From: Temnopleurus reevesii
Lineage: Eukaryota; Echinodermata; Echinoidea; Temnopleuroida; Temnopleuridae
Reading direction: 5' to 3'
Length of the DNA stretch: 64,000 nucleotides
Assembly: GCA_036244855.1 (NCBI GenBank)
Contig: BQKZ01000313.1
Span: 72,673 to 136,672, forward strand
A program made the position numbers and the translations under genes. This document shows, in pieces, positions 25,027 through 37,862 of the stretch. Numbering within the stretch: position 1 is the stretch's first letter; every line of letters begins with the position of its first letter. The notes beneath the pieces are model-generated. The model saw only the letters and a list, made by a program, of their open reading frames with translations. It did no database searches and was not told the DNA's origin.

Positions 25027-26791
25027 GTGTGATCAGTCAGTATAAATTTGTCACTGACTAAAATGATTTGTATATTGCAACTAACACTATACTACATTTC
25101 ATGACAATGTTTATCTCAATCAAAACCAATATTGCAAACGAATATGAATCTGTATTTTCATGATTTAATCTATGTGTATTTTAGGAAACGACAGACAATG
25201 CTTCATGATGAAAGAATGACATACAGTGTATCACAGAACTAAAAATCATTCAGAACAATCATAGTATTTTAGGAATGTGAAGACATTGTGTAGCCCACAG
25301 CAGGACACATTCAAGTCTTTTCAGTCGCATTTTCATCTTTGATATGACAAAGCATTCTGAATTTCTGCAAAGTCAATAAAGTGGGCATGTTCCTGGATAA
25401 CAATAGGGTGCTAAATGTGGGAGTATGCAAATACATAGGACACAAGATAAATAGAAAGGAGTAACATATCTACACTTCTTTGAATTGGAATAATCGCACA
25501 GAACATGTGTGAAATGGGCACGCAATGAAAAGTAACTCAGAAGGCATCAAATACATCAGAAGAACATTAAATGACCCAAATAATACTTCATAGACCTACC
25601 CATATTGAGATAAACTCTATTCTGCTATTAAGGTTTAATACAGCTAGAAAAAACTACAAGTGTATTCTGAGTATACACTTGTAGTTTTTCTAGCGGTAAA
25701 AATTACCATTTCAGATTTGGCACGCAAAATGAAGTACAGAGGGACTGAACTCATTTTCAAATATCCAAGCACAAAAAAGTGACATTTGTGACTCACAACA
25801 TAACTCCACATAACCATCAATATTGGATCTCAATATAGAATGGAGGTTTAAAACAGGTTCACCCACTCATCATTGTATGTTTTATGACTGGGATGAAATG
25901 ACAAAGACATTGCTCAACATTCCTATTTTTATCAGATTAAAGATAGAATTTAACTTTAAATAGGGTCAGCCAACCCAAGGTTCCCCCATAAAATTAACAA
26001 TTTCCTAATCCTATAAACTTCTTTAAACAGTTGTTTTAGTGTGTTCAATTCTAGAATAAATTCTCCTAATAAACAATCATGTCAGACAAATTCAAGTGTA
26101 AACTAAAAAATATGTCACTAAATTTCCTGAATATTCAGTTGACATTTGAAAAAAAAAAGACACTCTCACTTAATGATTATAAGACATCTCAGCTGTTAAA
26201 TCTATAAGCATTGCTGTAAATAGCAGAATAGAACCCTTATTCCCACATCATCATTTCATCAATGTTGTTATCACGACCAATATACCATTCTCTATCGCAA
26301 TGGGAGGATAAAGTACCTCATAGACACTAAAGGTGTAGATGCAGACTAATTAGTCAGTGGACAATTGATAATAAAATTCCTTTGGGACTACTATAGAACA
26401 TTATCCCTTTTATAATGATTGATAAGTCTTACAGACTCCTGGGGGAATGAAAAGACTCCCCTGGTAATGTTTGTCAATTAAAAAGAGTGACAAATTGATG
26501 TTTGAATGAGCTAAAATTAGGGGCATGATCCCCTGTGGATAGTATATAGCATGGGTGGAGGCTCATGAAACACTTCAAGGGTTCTGTGACTCAAAGACGT
26601 GAAGATGAAAATGAGCCTTTGGAATAAATATGTGATCATTCTTTTGACGTTTAATGTTTTTTTTTTTGTCACAAGCAAACCAAATTATCTTTTTACATAT
26701 AGGCTGGAAAATGTGGGGAAAAAATCTTTAAAAATATTTTTCCTGTAAATGGCCCAATCAAAGTTGTATCTTTATGTAGTATCTTTATGTC
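25027..26791. repeat. copy 1 of a large direct repeat (probable allele 1)
   Basis: 1,765 bp, nearly identical to the segment starting at 26793 with an offset of 1,766. It ends at the single N at 26792. This copy lacks the TIR element found in copy 2 and carries the empty site at about 26319 (CCTCATAGACACT). Confidence 0.95.
25643..25694. repeat. near-perfect 52-bp hairpin (also at 27409-27460)
   Basis: GCTAGAAAAAACTACAAGTG pairs with CACTTGTAGTTTTTCTAGC around a short TATTCTGAGTATA centre, with one bulged A. The pairing stops abruptly outside the stem. The stem is too short for a typical microRNA precursor. Confidence 0.85.
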
Positions 26792-26792
26792 N

Positions 26793-29130
26793 GTGTGATC
26801 AGTCAGTATAAATTTGTCACTGACTAAAATGATTTGTATATTGCAACTAACACTATACTACATTTCATGATAATGTTTCTCTCAATCAAAACCAATATTG
26901 CAAACGAATATGAATCTGTATTTTCATGATTTAATCTATGTGTATTTTAGGAAACGACAGACGATGCTTCATGATGAAAGAATGACATACAGTGTATCAC
27001 AGAACTAAAAATCATTCAGAACAATCATAGTATTTTAGGAATGTGAAGACATTGTGTAGCCCACAGCAGGACACATTCAAGTCTTTTCAGTCGCATTTTC
27101 ATCTTTGATATGACAAAGCATTCTGAATTTCTGCAAAGTCAATAAAGTGGGCATGTTCCTGGATAACAATAGGGTGCTAAATGTGGGAGTATGCAAATAC
27201 ATAGGACACAAGATAAATAGAAAGGAGTAACATATCTACACTTCTTTGAATTGGAATAATCGCACAGAACATGTGTGAAATGGGCACGCAATGAAAAGTA
27301 ACTCAGAAGGCATCAAATACATCAGAAGAACATTAAATGACCCAAATAATACTTCATAGACCTACCCATATTGAGATAAACTCTATTCTGCTATTAAGGT
27401 TTAATACAGCTAGAAAAAACTACAAGTGTATTCTGAGTATACACTTGTAGTTTTTCTAGCGGTAAAAATTACCATTTCAGATTTGGCACGCAAAATGAAG
27501 TACAGAGGGACTGAACTCATTTTCAAATATCCAAGCACAAAAAAGTGACATTTGTGACTCACAACATAACTCCACATAACCATCAATATTGGATCTCAAT
27601 ATAGAATGGAGGTTTAAAACAGGTTCACCCACTCATCATTGTATGTTTTATGACTGGGATGAAATGACAAAGACATTGCTCAACATTCCTATTTTTATCA
27701 GATTAAAGATAGAATTTAAATTTAAATAGGGTCAGCCAACCCAAGGTTCCCCCATAAAATTAACAATTTCCTATAAACTCCTTTAAATAGTTGTGTTAGT
27801 GTGTTCAATTCTAGTATAAAATTCTCCTGATAGACAATTATGTCAGGCTGTTTCAAGATTTAACTAAAAATATGTCACTAAGTTTCCTGAATATTCAGTT
27901 GACATTAAAAAAGACACTCTCATTTAATGATTACAAGACATCTGAGCAGGAAAATTGATAGGAAAGTAACAAGAATACCAATTAAAAACATCGATAGCAG
28001 TATAGATCCCTTTATACATTCCAACATCCTCATCGATAGCAGTATTCTCTATTGCACTAGGAGGATAAAGTACCTCATGAGCCGGCGCTGCACTAGCCCG
28101 AGTTTCCTTGATCTCGAGCTTTTAGTCCGATCAACCATCTTTGCAATTAATCTCAAGATTGGCAATCTTGGTCTGCACTATAGCGAGTTTGGAATCTCGA
28201 GCTTGACGGACTTAGCTCTCTTTCCTCAGCGCGAGCTGCATAAGCCCGCTCTCCGAGCTTGGTCTAGTTCTGGAGCATGCGCAGTCTAGGAAATAAGCAT
28301 GTGGTTGTAGTGCGGAGAAACTCGCACGAAGTGCTCGTCAATGGGCCTGCCATGCTCCGCTGCTCCCACACAACGAATGAATAAATTAGCCCGAGTCGCC
28401 GAATTAGCGTGAGCTGCACTGTACCAAATAAGAGCGAGTTAGTGAGCTATTTCCCAAATTAGCTCACTGTTTTGGAAACTAGCCCAAGATATCTTGGGCT
28501 TGGTAAGCTCGAGATTTTTCAGTGAATTAGCTCACTGTTTGCGTCTGCACTGCAAATTAGCTCGAGCTAGTTCTGATCGGGCTATTTACCCGGATCAGAG
28601 CTAGCGCGCTGATTGAAAAACTCGCTATAGTGCAGACGCAGCTATGGACACTGAAGCTGTAGATGCAAACTAATTAGTCAGTGGACAATTGATACTAAAT
28701 TCCTTTGGGACTACTTTAGAACATTATCCCTTTTATAATGATTGATAAGTCTTACAGACTCCTGGGGGAATGAAAAGACTCCCCTGGTAATGTTTGTCAA
28801 TTAAAAAGAGTGACAAATTGATGTTTGAATGAGCTAAAATTAGGGGCATGATCCCCTGTGGATAGTATATAGCATGGGTGGAGGCTCATGAAACACTTCA
28901 AGGGTTCTGTGACTCAAAGACGTGAAGATGAAAATGAGCCTTTGGAATAAATATGTGATCATTCTTTTGACGTTTAATGTTTTTTTTTTATTTGTCACAA
29001 GCAAACCAAATTATCTTTTTACATATAGGCTGGAAAATGTGGGGAAAAAATCTTTAAAAATATTTTTCCTGTAAATGGCCCAATCAAAGTTGTATCTTTA
29101 TGTAGTATCTTTATGTAGTATCTTTATGTC
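26793..29130. repeat. copy 2 of a large direct repeat (probable allele 2, with transposon insertion)
   Basis: This repeats copy 1 from its first base after the N. It differs by scattered substitutions, small indels, an extra GTAGTATCTTTAT unit at the end and a 564-bp inserted TIR element at 28080-28643. The left flank of copy 1 and the right flank of copy 2 are unique, as expected if two haplotypes were concatenated. Confidence 0.95.
28080..28643. mobile_element. nonautonomous TIR DNA transposon, 564 bp, 3-bp target duplication
   Basis: The ends are imperfect inverted repeats, AGCCGGCGCTGCACTAGCCC on the left and AGCTGCGTCTGCACTATAGC (minus strand) on the right, both followed by CGAGTTT. It is flanked by ATG on each side (28077-28079 and 28644-28646), and the empty site in copy 1 has a single ATA there. 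The interior is unusually GC-rich, with many GAGCT/AGCTC words and no transposase. A second copy lies inverted at 43278-44121. A 3-bp duplication fits Harbinger- or CACTA-like groups, but the superfamily is not proven. Confidence 0.85.
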
Positions 29131-30351
29131 AATGACTAAATACTAATGAAAAATACATGTAGTCAACAAAAATAGATTTACATTGTAACTTGTCTGCTTT
29201 AAAGTTTAAAATGATATCTGGGCTTTTGTCATTTATTGTAGGGCTACCAGGCCTTTAATGCAACCATCATGTCATTTTGAATTTAAAGGGCCAGGGTCAT
29301 TATGAAAATATACAAAATTTCTCCCTCTTTTCTACTGCTTCTAAAGTGAGGTGTCAATGCCAGGCGGAAACTGGACATCTAAAGGAGAAACAAATGAGAA
29401 CTTGGCATTGAATGGGATCAGAGTAATAACAAAAGGCCCTTGGGGTATCTAAGAATAGGACTGTAAAAACTAAACCCAGGGTCCATTTAACCCTTATTAA
29501 CCTCTGACTAACACACAACAATTGAGAGATGTGGAAGTGGGCACTTCACCTGTTTGTAATATCAGGAAACTCTTATCAATATCAAATAACAAAATACATT
29601 TTCGATAATAAGCTACTAAATTCTCCACACTTTGATGGAAGATTTGCTGTTCATTCTTTAATTTAGTTACTGAAAAGAGCCTACTATTTGGGCAGAGAGA
29701 TGTCATTCTCGATTGGCTAGAGGTTGTGCGTAGTTCAACTGATAAAGCTCTTGATTATCGAAGCAATCATTACACGGAAATCCAGTATTTTTAGAAGACT
29801 ATCAAAGGTAACTGAAAGTAAAAAGGATTATCAAATGCAGGAATTCATGCATTTCCTCTGAAAAGATGGGAGGGGGAATATCAAATTCATCCCCCTTCTT
29901 GACACACATGTATTTTGGTACTACCTGATATTTCCTACCCTTTCCTCCTTCTCTATCATGCAAAAAAAAAAGAACAATGACATGAAGAATTTGGGCAAAC
30001 AAGAAAGGATTGCTCAAATACAAATAAGGGTTAGAGTAGATTGTGCATAGTAAGCAAGGCAATGAAATCACAACTGCATATCATCATCACCCAATTATGA
30101 CTCAGTTTGTCAGTTCCCTTCTACTCTTACCCCTTCCTTTGATAGCAGGCAAAAAGAAAAAGTCATATTATACAAATGGCCAAAATACCATACCATCACA
30201 TTTTATGATAGATAAAGGCATTCAGGAAGATTTCTGTTTTGGATGAACTGACATAATTTACAATGGAATGCGGTGAAACAGGGACAAAACTTCGAAACAT
30301 TGTTCATTGCATATCATTATCAAGCATTTTGTTTTTTAATCAATTCAATGA
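29131..30351. other. no gene recognised
   Basis: Unique AT-rich sequence right of the duplicated block. Open frames of 60-90 codons on both strands show no motif or splice context. Confidence 0.6.
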
Positions 30352-30560
30352 GCGTCGTGGTGTAGTGGTTCGGACTCTCGCCTCTTAACTAGAGGGTCGG
30401 TGGTTCGAATCTCTCCCAGGGCGTTAATTTCCTTCAGCAAGAAATTTACCCATAGTGTGCTGCACTCNAGGAGGTGCATGGGACTGGAATGTAGGTCCAT
30501 ACGAGAACCAAATTCGTTGTCCCTGTTCGCCCCGTGTTTTGTCTGCAAATTTCTCAATTT
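30352..30560 (+). mobile_element. tRNA-derived SINE
   Basis: The head resembles a tRNA with internal Pol III promoter elements: an A-box-like GGTGTAGTGGTTCGGACTC at about 30359 and the B box GGTTCGAAT at 30402-30410. An anticodon-like hairpin CCTC-TTAACTA-GAGG lies between them. The T-arm pairs poorly and unrelated sequence follows, so it is a SINE head rather than a functional tRNA gene. A single N interrupts it at 30468. The 3' end is placed approximately. Confidence 0.75.
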
Positions 30561-32097
30561 TGAAAAATTAATAGAAAATGAAAATAAGTCTCCTACTATA
30601 AATAATCTTTTGTCCCATTTTGGAAAAGCACATTGAGGAACGACATGACAACTACGAACACAAAAAAAAGGAGAACAAGTAATTAAAGCCTAAAATGTTG
30701 CCTCCTAGAAAAAGAACATTACTTGTGGTTGTGAACAAAAACCTCATACCTTATAAAACCTGTAGCTCAAATCATAAATTGAATTTTTGAACATTCCACA
30801 TCCCATATGAACTATGATGTAATTTCATCCCAAATGAATGAGCATTGCGAGTGCAATTCCTCTGGTGTCGTTATATTTAGACTATTCACAGGATGAAAGA
30901 AACGTTCAAGAACATGTGGATGGAGTTAATGTGAACCAGGCGCTTTCCGACTGATCTTGACAGCAATCCAAATGGAATGAACTCGCTTTCTATGTGGGCT
31001 TATATGGCTAAATGGTGGGAGACTGCTACAGGCTAAATAACTGTAATGTAGGTCACACTAAAATTAGCTACAGCAAACCCTCTTAGTTAATACATTTTAA
31101 AGGCTTTTTTCATCAAATAGCTCCATGTACTGCATTATATTATTGCAAAACATACCAAGGAACATACCAAGACTATTGTACAGTGCAAACATTGAATGTA
31201 TGTATTCTTTTTGCAAGTGCACAAGTACAGATTTCACTTTACTACCTTTTTCATCTCAAATAAAGTACAAAGAACCAAATGATATAGAATTTTCATTAAA
31301 GGGAAATAGCAAATCTGTTACTTATCTCTATATGATAAACACTAGATAGGTGAATACACCAAACACTGAGAGATATGAAGGCTTATCAGTTGCGGGCGTG
31401 ATTAGTGTATTTGCTTCATTACACAAGTTCACACAGCGTGGAGACTCAGTACTGATTATCATAACAAATGAAAAATTAATAAGGTACTGACATATATCTG
31501 AACTATTAAATCACAATCTATATTACTGATTGAGTAACAGATTGTGTGGCATGCTGGTTGTGTGTGGTGCATGTTATATTTTATGATCGAAAACTACACA
31601 AGATGCTGGTTATAGCTAACCAACAAACTGTTGACATTTGTATCATGTACGCATGAAGCATGAAATTACGATCTTTGTTTGGTATCTGGATATCAATTAA
31701 CATGTAAATAACCTTGCTATATTGGGTAATAAATATGACTGGATAGAGATTATATAAGAGCTGGGACCAGCAAATTTATTTACCTTGCTCAGATGTTGCT
31801 ATATCTTTTAGAATTTCCCATATAGTTTTTAGAAGTTTCGGAACATATTTCTACATAAATGTTCATTAATCTAACTATACGGATTGTTGAATGAAAAAGG
31901 TTACCATTCTGCAGCAGTTTTCTCTTCAAGAACATGTCAAAATAAAAATGCAAATTCATTCACATCATAACAGTACATACCCCTCATGAAGTTGAAATCT
32001 AGATCGAGTAACGACTCTAGATTATTATCCAAATTAATAGAATCCATTTTCGTTCTTGCACGAGAATAACCGCGCACAAAATCCACCATTTTCTCAG
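30561..32097. other. no gene recognised
   Basis: AT-rich sequence with no repeat family or exon that I can support. Confidence 0.6.
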
Positions 32098-32215
32098 AGG
32101 GAAACTCCCCAAAGATCCAAGAAACAATCCTGGGCTACATGACAGTTGTTCGATCTCCACCGTGTTCAAGAGAAGACTGAGTGAACGACTAATTGAATGG
32201 AAATTGAGAGAGCAC
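32098..32215 (+). CDS. candidate coding exon, unknown protein
   Basis: Acceptor CACCATTTTCTCAG|AGGG and donor GAGCAC|GTAAGT frame a 118-bp segment that is open in one frame: GKLPKDPRNNPGLHDSCSIS followed by TVFKRRLSERLIEWKLREH. The composition (charged, a basic/acidic amphipathic end) looks more protein-like than the surrounding open frames. It would start in phase 2 and end in phase 0. The frame also stays open past the donor for 22 more codons. No family is recognised and no partner exon of matching phase was found, so it may be chance. Confidence 0.25.
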
Positions 32216-35200
32216 GTAAGTGAAGTTAGCAGACTGTTCACTGCACGTCAGCATCCTGCCTTACTACACCAGGGGACAAGCATTTCCACACTGTCATCAT
32301 TCCACAGTTCCTCTTATTCCCTCATGGAAAATCATGGACGTAACTAAACTTTTTAATTCCTGGCTCACACTCACAGTCATCCAAACATTGATATGCTCCG
32401 ATGGCAATATACAGAGAGAGACCACCACTATGTGTTACTACCACAATCATGTGCTCTTTACAAATGAGAGCAAATTGAGACAGTGCACACATACCAGACG
32501 AGTTTGTTTCAAAGTGATGTCATCAAAGGGTGTCTCTACACACCCCCCTCTGAAATGATTAGCCACATGAACCATACAGTGTGTGTGTGTGTGTGTGTGT
32601 GTGTGTTGGGGTTGAGAGGTGAGTGTGTTTGTCAAACCACAAGGCTGACAAGATAATAGGTCTCTGTATCACAACACAAGAGATGGTCTTGTGTGATGCT
32701 ATCAATCTGGAAAGAGGAGCTGGTCTCGTCTCCTCAGCCTCATGTTACGGACTTCCGACTGGTCCCAAAGGACTTGCCCTTTCATCCTCAGGCTATGTTT
32801 AGAGTCGGTGACTGTCATTACATCCCTTCTTCTGTTGGAAGTCCCATAATCCCCTCATTACGCTCAAGGTCCTTTCAAAACACAATCTATTTCAATCACG
32901 GATGCAACAATTTAGTTTACAAACTTATTTCAATATGTTCACTGTTTGTAAATACAGAAAAGATCATATAATAATAAATCCATGATGATTTATAGGCTGC
33001 TTTGATGAATAGAATAGAGGAATGGAATTTATACATCTCAGAAAAGAAAAGACTAATGGATCATGTAACCTGATTTCTTGGGCCTGACCAAAGACCCATG
33101 ACCCTATAGACAAATGGGACAAAAGCTCAAGATGGATTACTCATGAAATTAAGAGAAACTACAATTTGGTCAGCTTCTTCAAAAACATTTTGACCGTTTC
33201 ATTTTCAATTCTATTCAATAATACTGTAAAATCACCTTATACAGTGTACTTAGCAAGACTATATGATGAGGTTGTGATGGGGTGAAGAGGAGGGAGGTCC
33301 TTATCTGGGCTTCCAAACAAGGACACCAAGCCTCTAATTGGTTAATAAGTTGCTATTGACCACACAGGTTTGTCTGCAATAACAACAAAAATGTCCAAAG
33401 AGCAAACTGGCCCAAGGATACTCCTTGGAACAAAAACCGAAAAGGGTCCTCGATAGTGTGGACCCTATAGTCTGTACACAAACAGTTGCAAATATATGTA
33501 AGAACAACAACAAGAATTGGTCAACCACATTTTTATCATGAATAAATTTCAGCACACAACATTTAATATAAAGATGATTACTCTTAATTTGATCAATAAC
33601 TACAACTGGAAATGCATGATTGCAGTCAAACATCTCAAAATTCAAACTGACATTGGCATCTCTTCTTATTTTTAACTGTATCAAATTGCAATATGTCATT
33701 TTTTTAAATAAACAATATCAAAGATCTTTCTTCAAATAGCTTTGTCCACTTTTTTCATACTACTCAAAGAAAATACAAAAAACATAGGGAAAATCAAGAT
33801 ATCTAAGGTAAACGCAGCATCTGAAATTCAGTTGATGAGCAAAAGAGACTGGGTCATGGTTCAACGTTGTCTCTGATTCAATTCTGTGACGCCTTTAAAC
33901 CTCCGGCAATGCAACAGCAAACAATCGTTTCCACAGAAGAGGTGGAAATATTTCACTCTGAACAAACAACAAGGCACTAAATCATGACAGAAGCAGCCCC
34001 AACATTGCATCTACGTGATCAAATACATGCTAGAGGAAATGCCAGTGTACAAATATGCATTCGGAGAGGGTCTATTTACATGCATCACAGCACTGGATTT
34101 ATTGCACAAATTTGGGTTACAACGAAATGTGGAGAAATAATTTGTTGTTTTAAGATTTATGGAAGGAACTATCCAGGAGAGTAGGTTGTGTGACCCATAT
34201 TTTATGTCTTGAAATGATGAAGAATACAAATAAGTGTATCAAGTGAACCATATTTCATAGCTCATCATATGGTTATTACCCTCCAGGCATTTTTTATCTT
34301 CATCTATGAGAAAGAAATGTAATTGAGTGAATAAATGGAGAAACCAAATACCTACAACCTCCGATGGCCAATGCAACATGTGTTTATAGTTATTACCAAG
34401 GTGGAATTGGAGGCATGTTTTTAATGATAATGCAATAGCATCTGCTCTCACTTTGAAAACTGGAGCATTTCAGCACACAGGAGGAATAAAGAAATGGTTG
34501 TTCTTGCCTCCTCTGCTTGTATACCAACTGCAGAGTTCTATTATCCAGCTAATGTAGTCAACAGGTCATGTTAAGGCTCCGTACCTCCTGAGATATGAAC
34601 TTGAAACATATTCCTAGCGGGAGACTGGAATGGTTTCTACCAACCACAGAGAACATCTATATGGACTCACCTCATGTTCCTCTTGCGTTCCCTCTCATTG
34701 ATTCATAAAACATCATTCAAGTTTGTCTTAAAGCACACACTCAACTGCAACAAAATGAATGTAGTATATCCTGTATGCATCCCTATGTACCATATCTCGT
34801 AGCAAAGATCATGTCATCACTTGGTTTTCTTAAGATGTTATCCAAAGATGTAAACTGATATCCTTTAAGAATGCTAAAAATCACATCCATGTTGTCTCAT
34901 AGAACACAAACAACATACCAGCAACTTTTCATCCCCAAGTTCTGCTGTCCTGTGGAAAGACATATCATCTGAATCATAAATGCCAATGGAATATGAAGAC
35001 CGCACAAACTACCCTACACCCATCATGTAAATCCTTTAATCTCTGGTTTCAAATTCAAACTCAAGGAATTTGAAACTTTTCTTGATATTGAACTGTTATT
35101 TGAAGTGAAAGTAAATGGCTTGAGGAATGAGTCATATTTCTTCCATATCATTTCATTTCACTTGTTCGTTGGTCATGGCACTCAGATCTTCAGGAATGAA

Positions 35201-35684
35201 TATTTAGTGTGATCATCTAATATTGATCCTTCTTGATTTATTGTCATTGCATTTTCATTCTATCATTAAAAGGTCACTGTACTATAACATGAAACAAATG
35301 TTATTGATCCATAGCAAAATCACACTTTTCAATAAATTATTGGATTAAAACCTTATTTCTGTCTTGAAGTACTACATATTCAAAATGATCACTCTCAACC
35401 TTGTGCAAGCATTCTAATACACTAAAAGCTGATAAAAAAATTTCAGCTTAGTTTTGACTCTATGAAACATTATCAAATTTAAAAAGAAGAGAACTATGAA
35501 CACTGTTAATCCACTGACATAGGCACTTAGAAATAAAATCTGTTTCTTGAAACCCCCGTCATGTGGCAACATTACGCCAAACCACTTCCGTTGTGTCACA
35601 TGAAATTATACATGGTAACATTTAGGCCATGTTGCGGTCATGATATAGGTCTCTGAGTCAGTAGGAGCAAGAGATGCACACATG
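32216..35684. other. no gene recognised; one (GT)n microsatellite
   Basis: This contains a (GT)14 run at 32579-32606. On the minus strand there is a donor-like ATGAG|GTGAGT at about 34671, without a readable exon. Nothing else was recognised. Confidence 0.6.
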
Positions 35685-35925
35685 TCACTGTCTGTTCAGG
35701 TTTGACAGGATTAAAGAGGAATAAAGGTGAACAAGGTCAATCATGGTTCATCTGTACACTGACAGCAATGCCTACATATAAATACACACACAGACACACA
35801 CACACACACAAAAACACTCACTCACACACATATCCCAACTCTCACACTCACACACATAAACACACACACACACACACACAAACACTCACTCACACACATA
35901 TCCCAACTCTCACACTCACACACAT

Positions 35926-35961
<36 letters not shown>

Positions 35962-37814
35962 CACTGTCTATTCAGGATTGAAGACGGAATAGGTCAAGCA
36001 TGGATCATCTTTATGACAGCAGTGCCTACACACACACATCGGCCGTCGTCAGGCAAAACTGTGTATCTTGGCCTCGCGCAAGAGAAAATTATTTGGAGAA
36101 AATGAGCTTTAAAGTTTTAGCAATTTCTTTTGCTTTCACAGCAGTATGCGATGCTATTATATGATCTCACCTTTTTAATTTCGATATATATATCTTTATT
36201 AATGATAATAAATCTTTTTGATTGTTTAAATCAATTCATTTCTACTTTGGTAGCTATTTTTATAAAGATACATTGTTTTGCCAGGAAATTTGATAAATGA
36301 TGGTATCACACATCGCCAGCCAAAAGTGTGTATCTTGACATACGTATTGCAATAATCCCTTCCGCCGTCAGGCAAAACTATGTAACTTGAGTTGCACACA
36401 GTTTATGGATTGCGTGGAACGATGTAAGTCAAGATACATAGTTTTGCCTGACGATCTCGGCCAACTCCCCTCGTTCATGCCCACGTAAAACTCTGTATCT
36501 CGCCGTCTCTACGCACCGGGTGCGGTGCGCGTGCTAGACTGGCCATGGCTGGCGGCGCAGGCTCGCCGGCCCAACTCGCCGCGCCCAGCCCCGGCCCCGT
36601 GATTCCTGGCTGGTGTTGCCTCAATAAAGATTGATTTTAGAGCTGCTGCTAAAGTTAGTAGTCGAATCTAACCAGATTTTTTAATTTTCTCTTATTCATT
36701 TCAATGTGACCTTACCTTTTAAAATACATTTGCGAGAATATGTCTGTTCTGGGCTTAAAAATGAATTCACATTTTTTGACTCGTACACAGGGTCTGCCGC
36801 GAAGTCAAGTTTTTCATTACAAAACAAAGTCAGCTCGCTCAACTCAATTTCGAGTCATCAACATAAAAGTAGTGGTTCCACTATTGCGACACAAGAGTTC
36901 TCGGTTTTTAATTATTTCTTTTATCTACTTCTACTACACATCATGTTATATTATCTCATTTTTTTTCATTATAAATGGCCATATCTTATTATAAAATGTT
37001 ATTTTAGGTGTTTTCATTGCATCCGATATGCGCACTGCCACGACAATAACACACAGCATCACTCAAGCTGGCCACGCTCGCTCGTGCATGCGCCGCGCTC
37101 ATGCATTCGCAGCGCGCAGTGCTAGTGTCTGTCAGGCAAAACTGTGTAACTCATCAAGATACGTAGTTTTGGATGGGCTATCGCACGAACGAGTAGTGTC
37201 TCCAAATCAGGCAAAACTGTGTAACTCAAGATACATAGTTCTGCCGGACAAAATGTCACAAAGAGCATCAAATCAAAATGTGTATCTAGAGTTACACAGT
37301 TATGGCTGCCGATTTGAATATCAATTTATAAAATGACTGAAGATAGGTCCTTCTATCTCTTAAACTAAGGGCCTAGAAGACCTGGGGTTTGGATAAATGG
37401 AAATTCCGACCTCAAAAACCCAACAAATGAAAAAAAGTGTAAAACCAATTTTTTGGCCAGATACACAGTTTTGCCTGACGACGGCCGACATATGCTCGCA
37501 CAAAGACAGACATACAAACTCACTTACATACAAAACCCCTCACAAAAACACACACACATATATAATTGTCTGTTGAGGATTTAAAGAGTGATAAGGAGAA
37601 TGAGTACAAGGTAAAGGCTAGCTGATCATTACACACATACAGCAATGTTTACATACACACATACACACTCATACTCTTACACACATCCCTCAACACTCAC
37701 ATACCTCAATACTCACTCACACATACACACACACATCACTGTCTATATATATTGAAGAGTGATAAGGTGAACAAAGTCATGGATGGTTAAACTTTACTCG
37801 GCCATCAAATCCCC

Positions 37815-37862
<48 letters not shown>

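Noticed and set aside
27927..28289. 120-codon plus-strand frame
   Set aside because: It crosses the border between the duplicated block and the inserted transposon, so its continuity is accidental.
25027..29130. True segmental duplication
   Set aside because: The N at the junction and the allele-like differences favour an assembly artefact, though only read depth can settle it.
29726..29795. A-box-like TAGTTCAACTGATAAAGC
   Set aside because: No matching B box or cloverleaf could be drawn.
30352..30425. tRNA gene
   Set aside because: The T-arm does not pair and the sequence continues as a repeat body, so it was called a SINE.
34671..34720. Minus-strand donor ATGAG|GTGAGT
   Set aside because: No acceptor or long frame; at most a noncoding exon, which I cannot support.
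35702..35992. 96-codon frame rich in HTHTHT
   Set aside because: Translation of a CA microsatellite; the same applies to 37783-37990.
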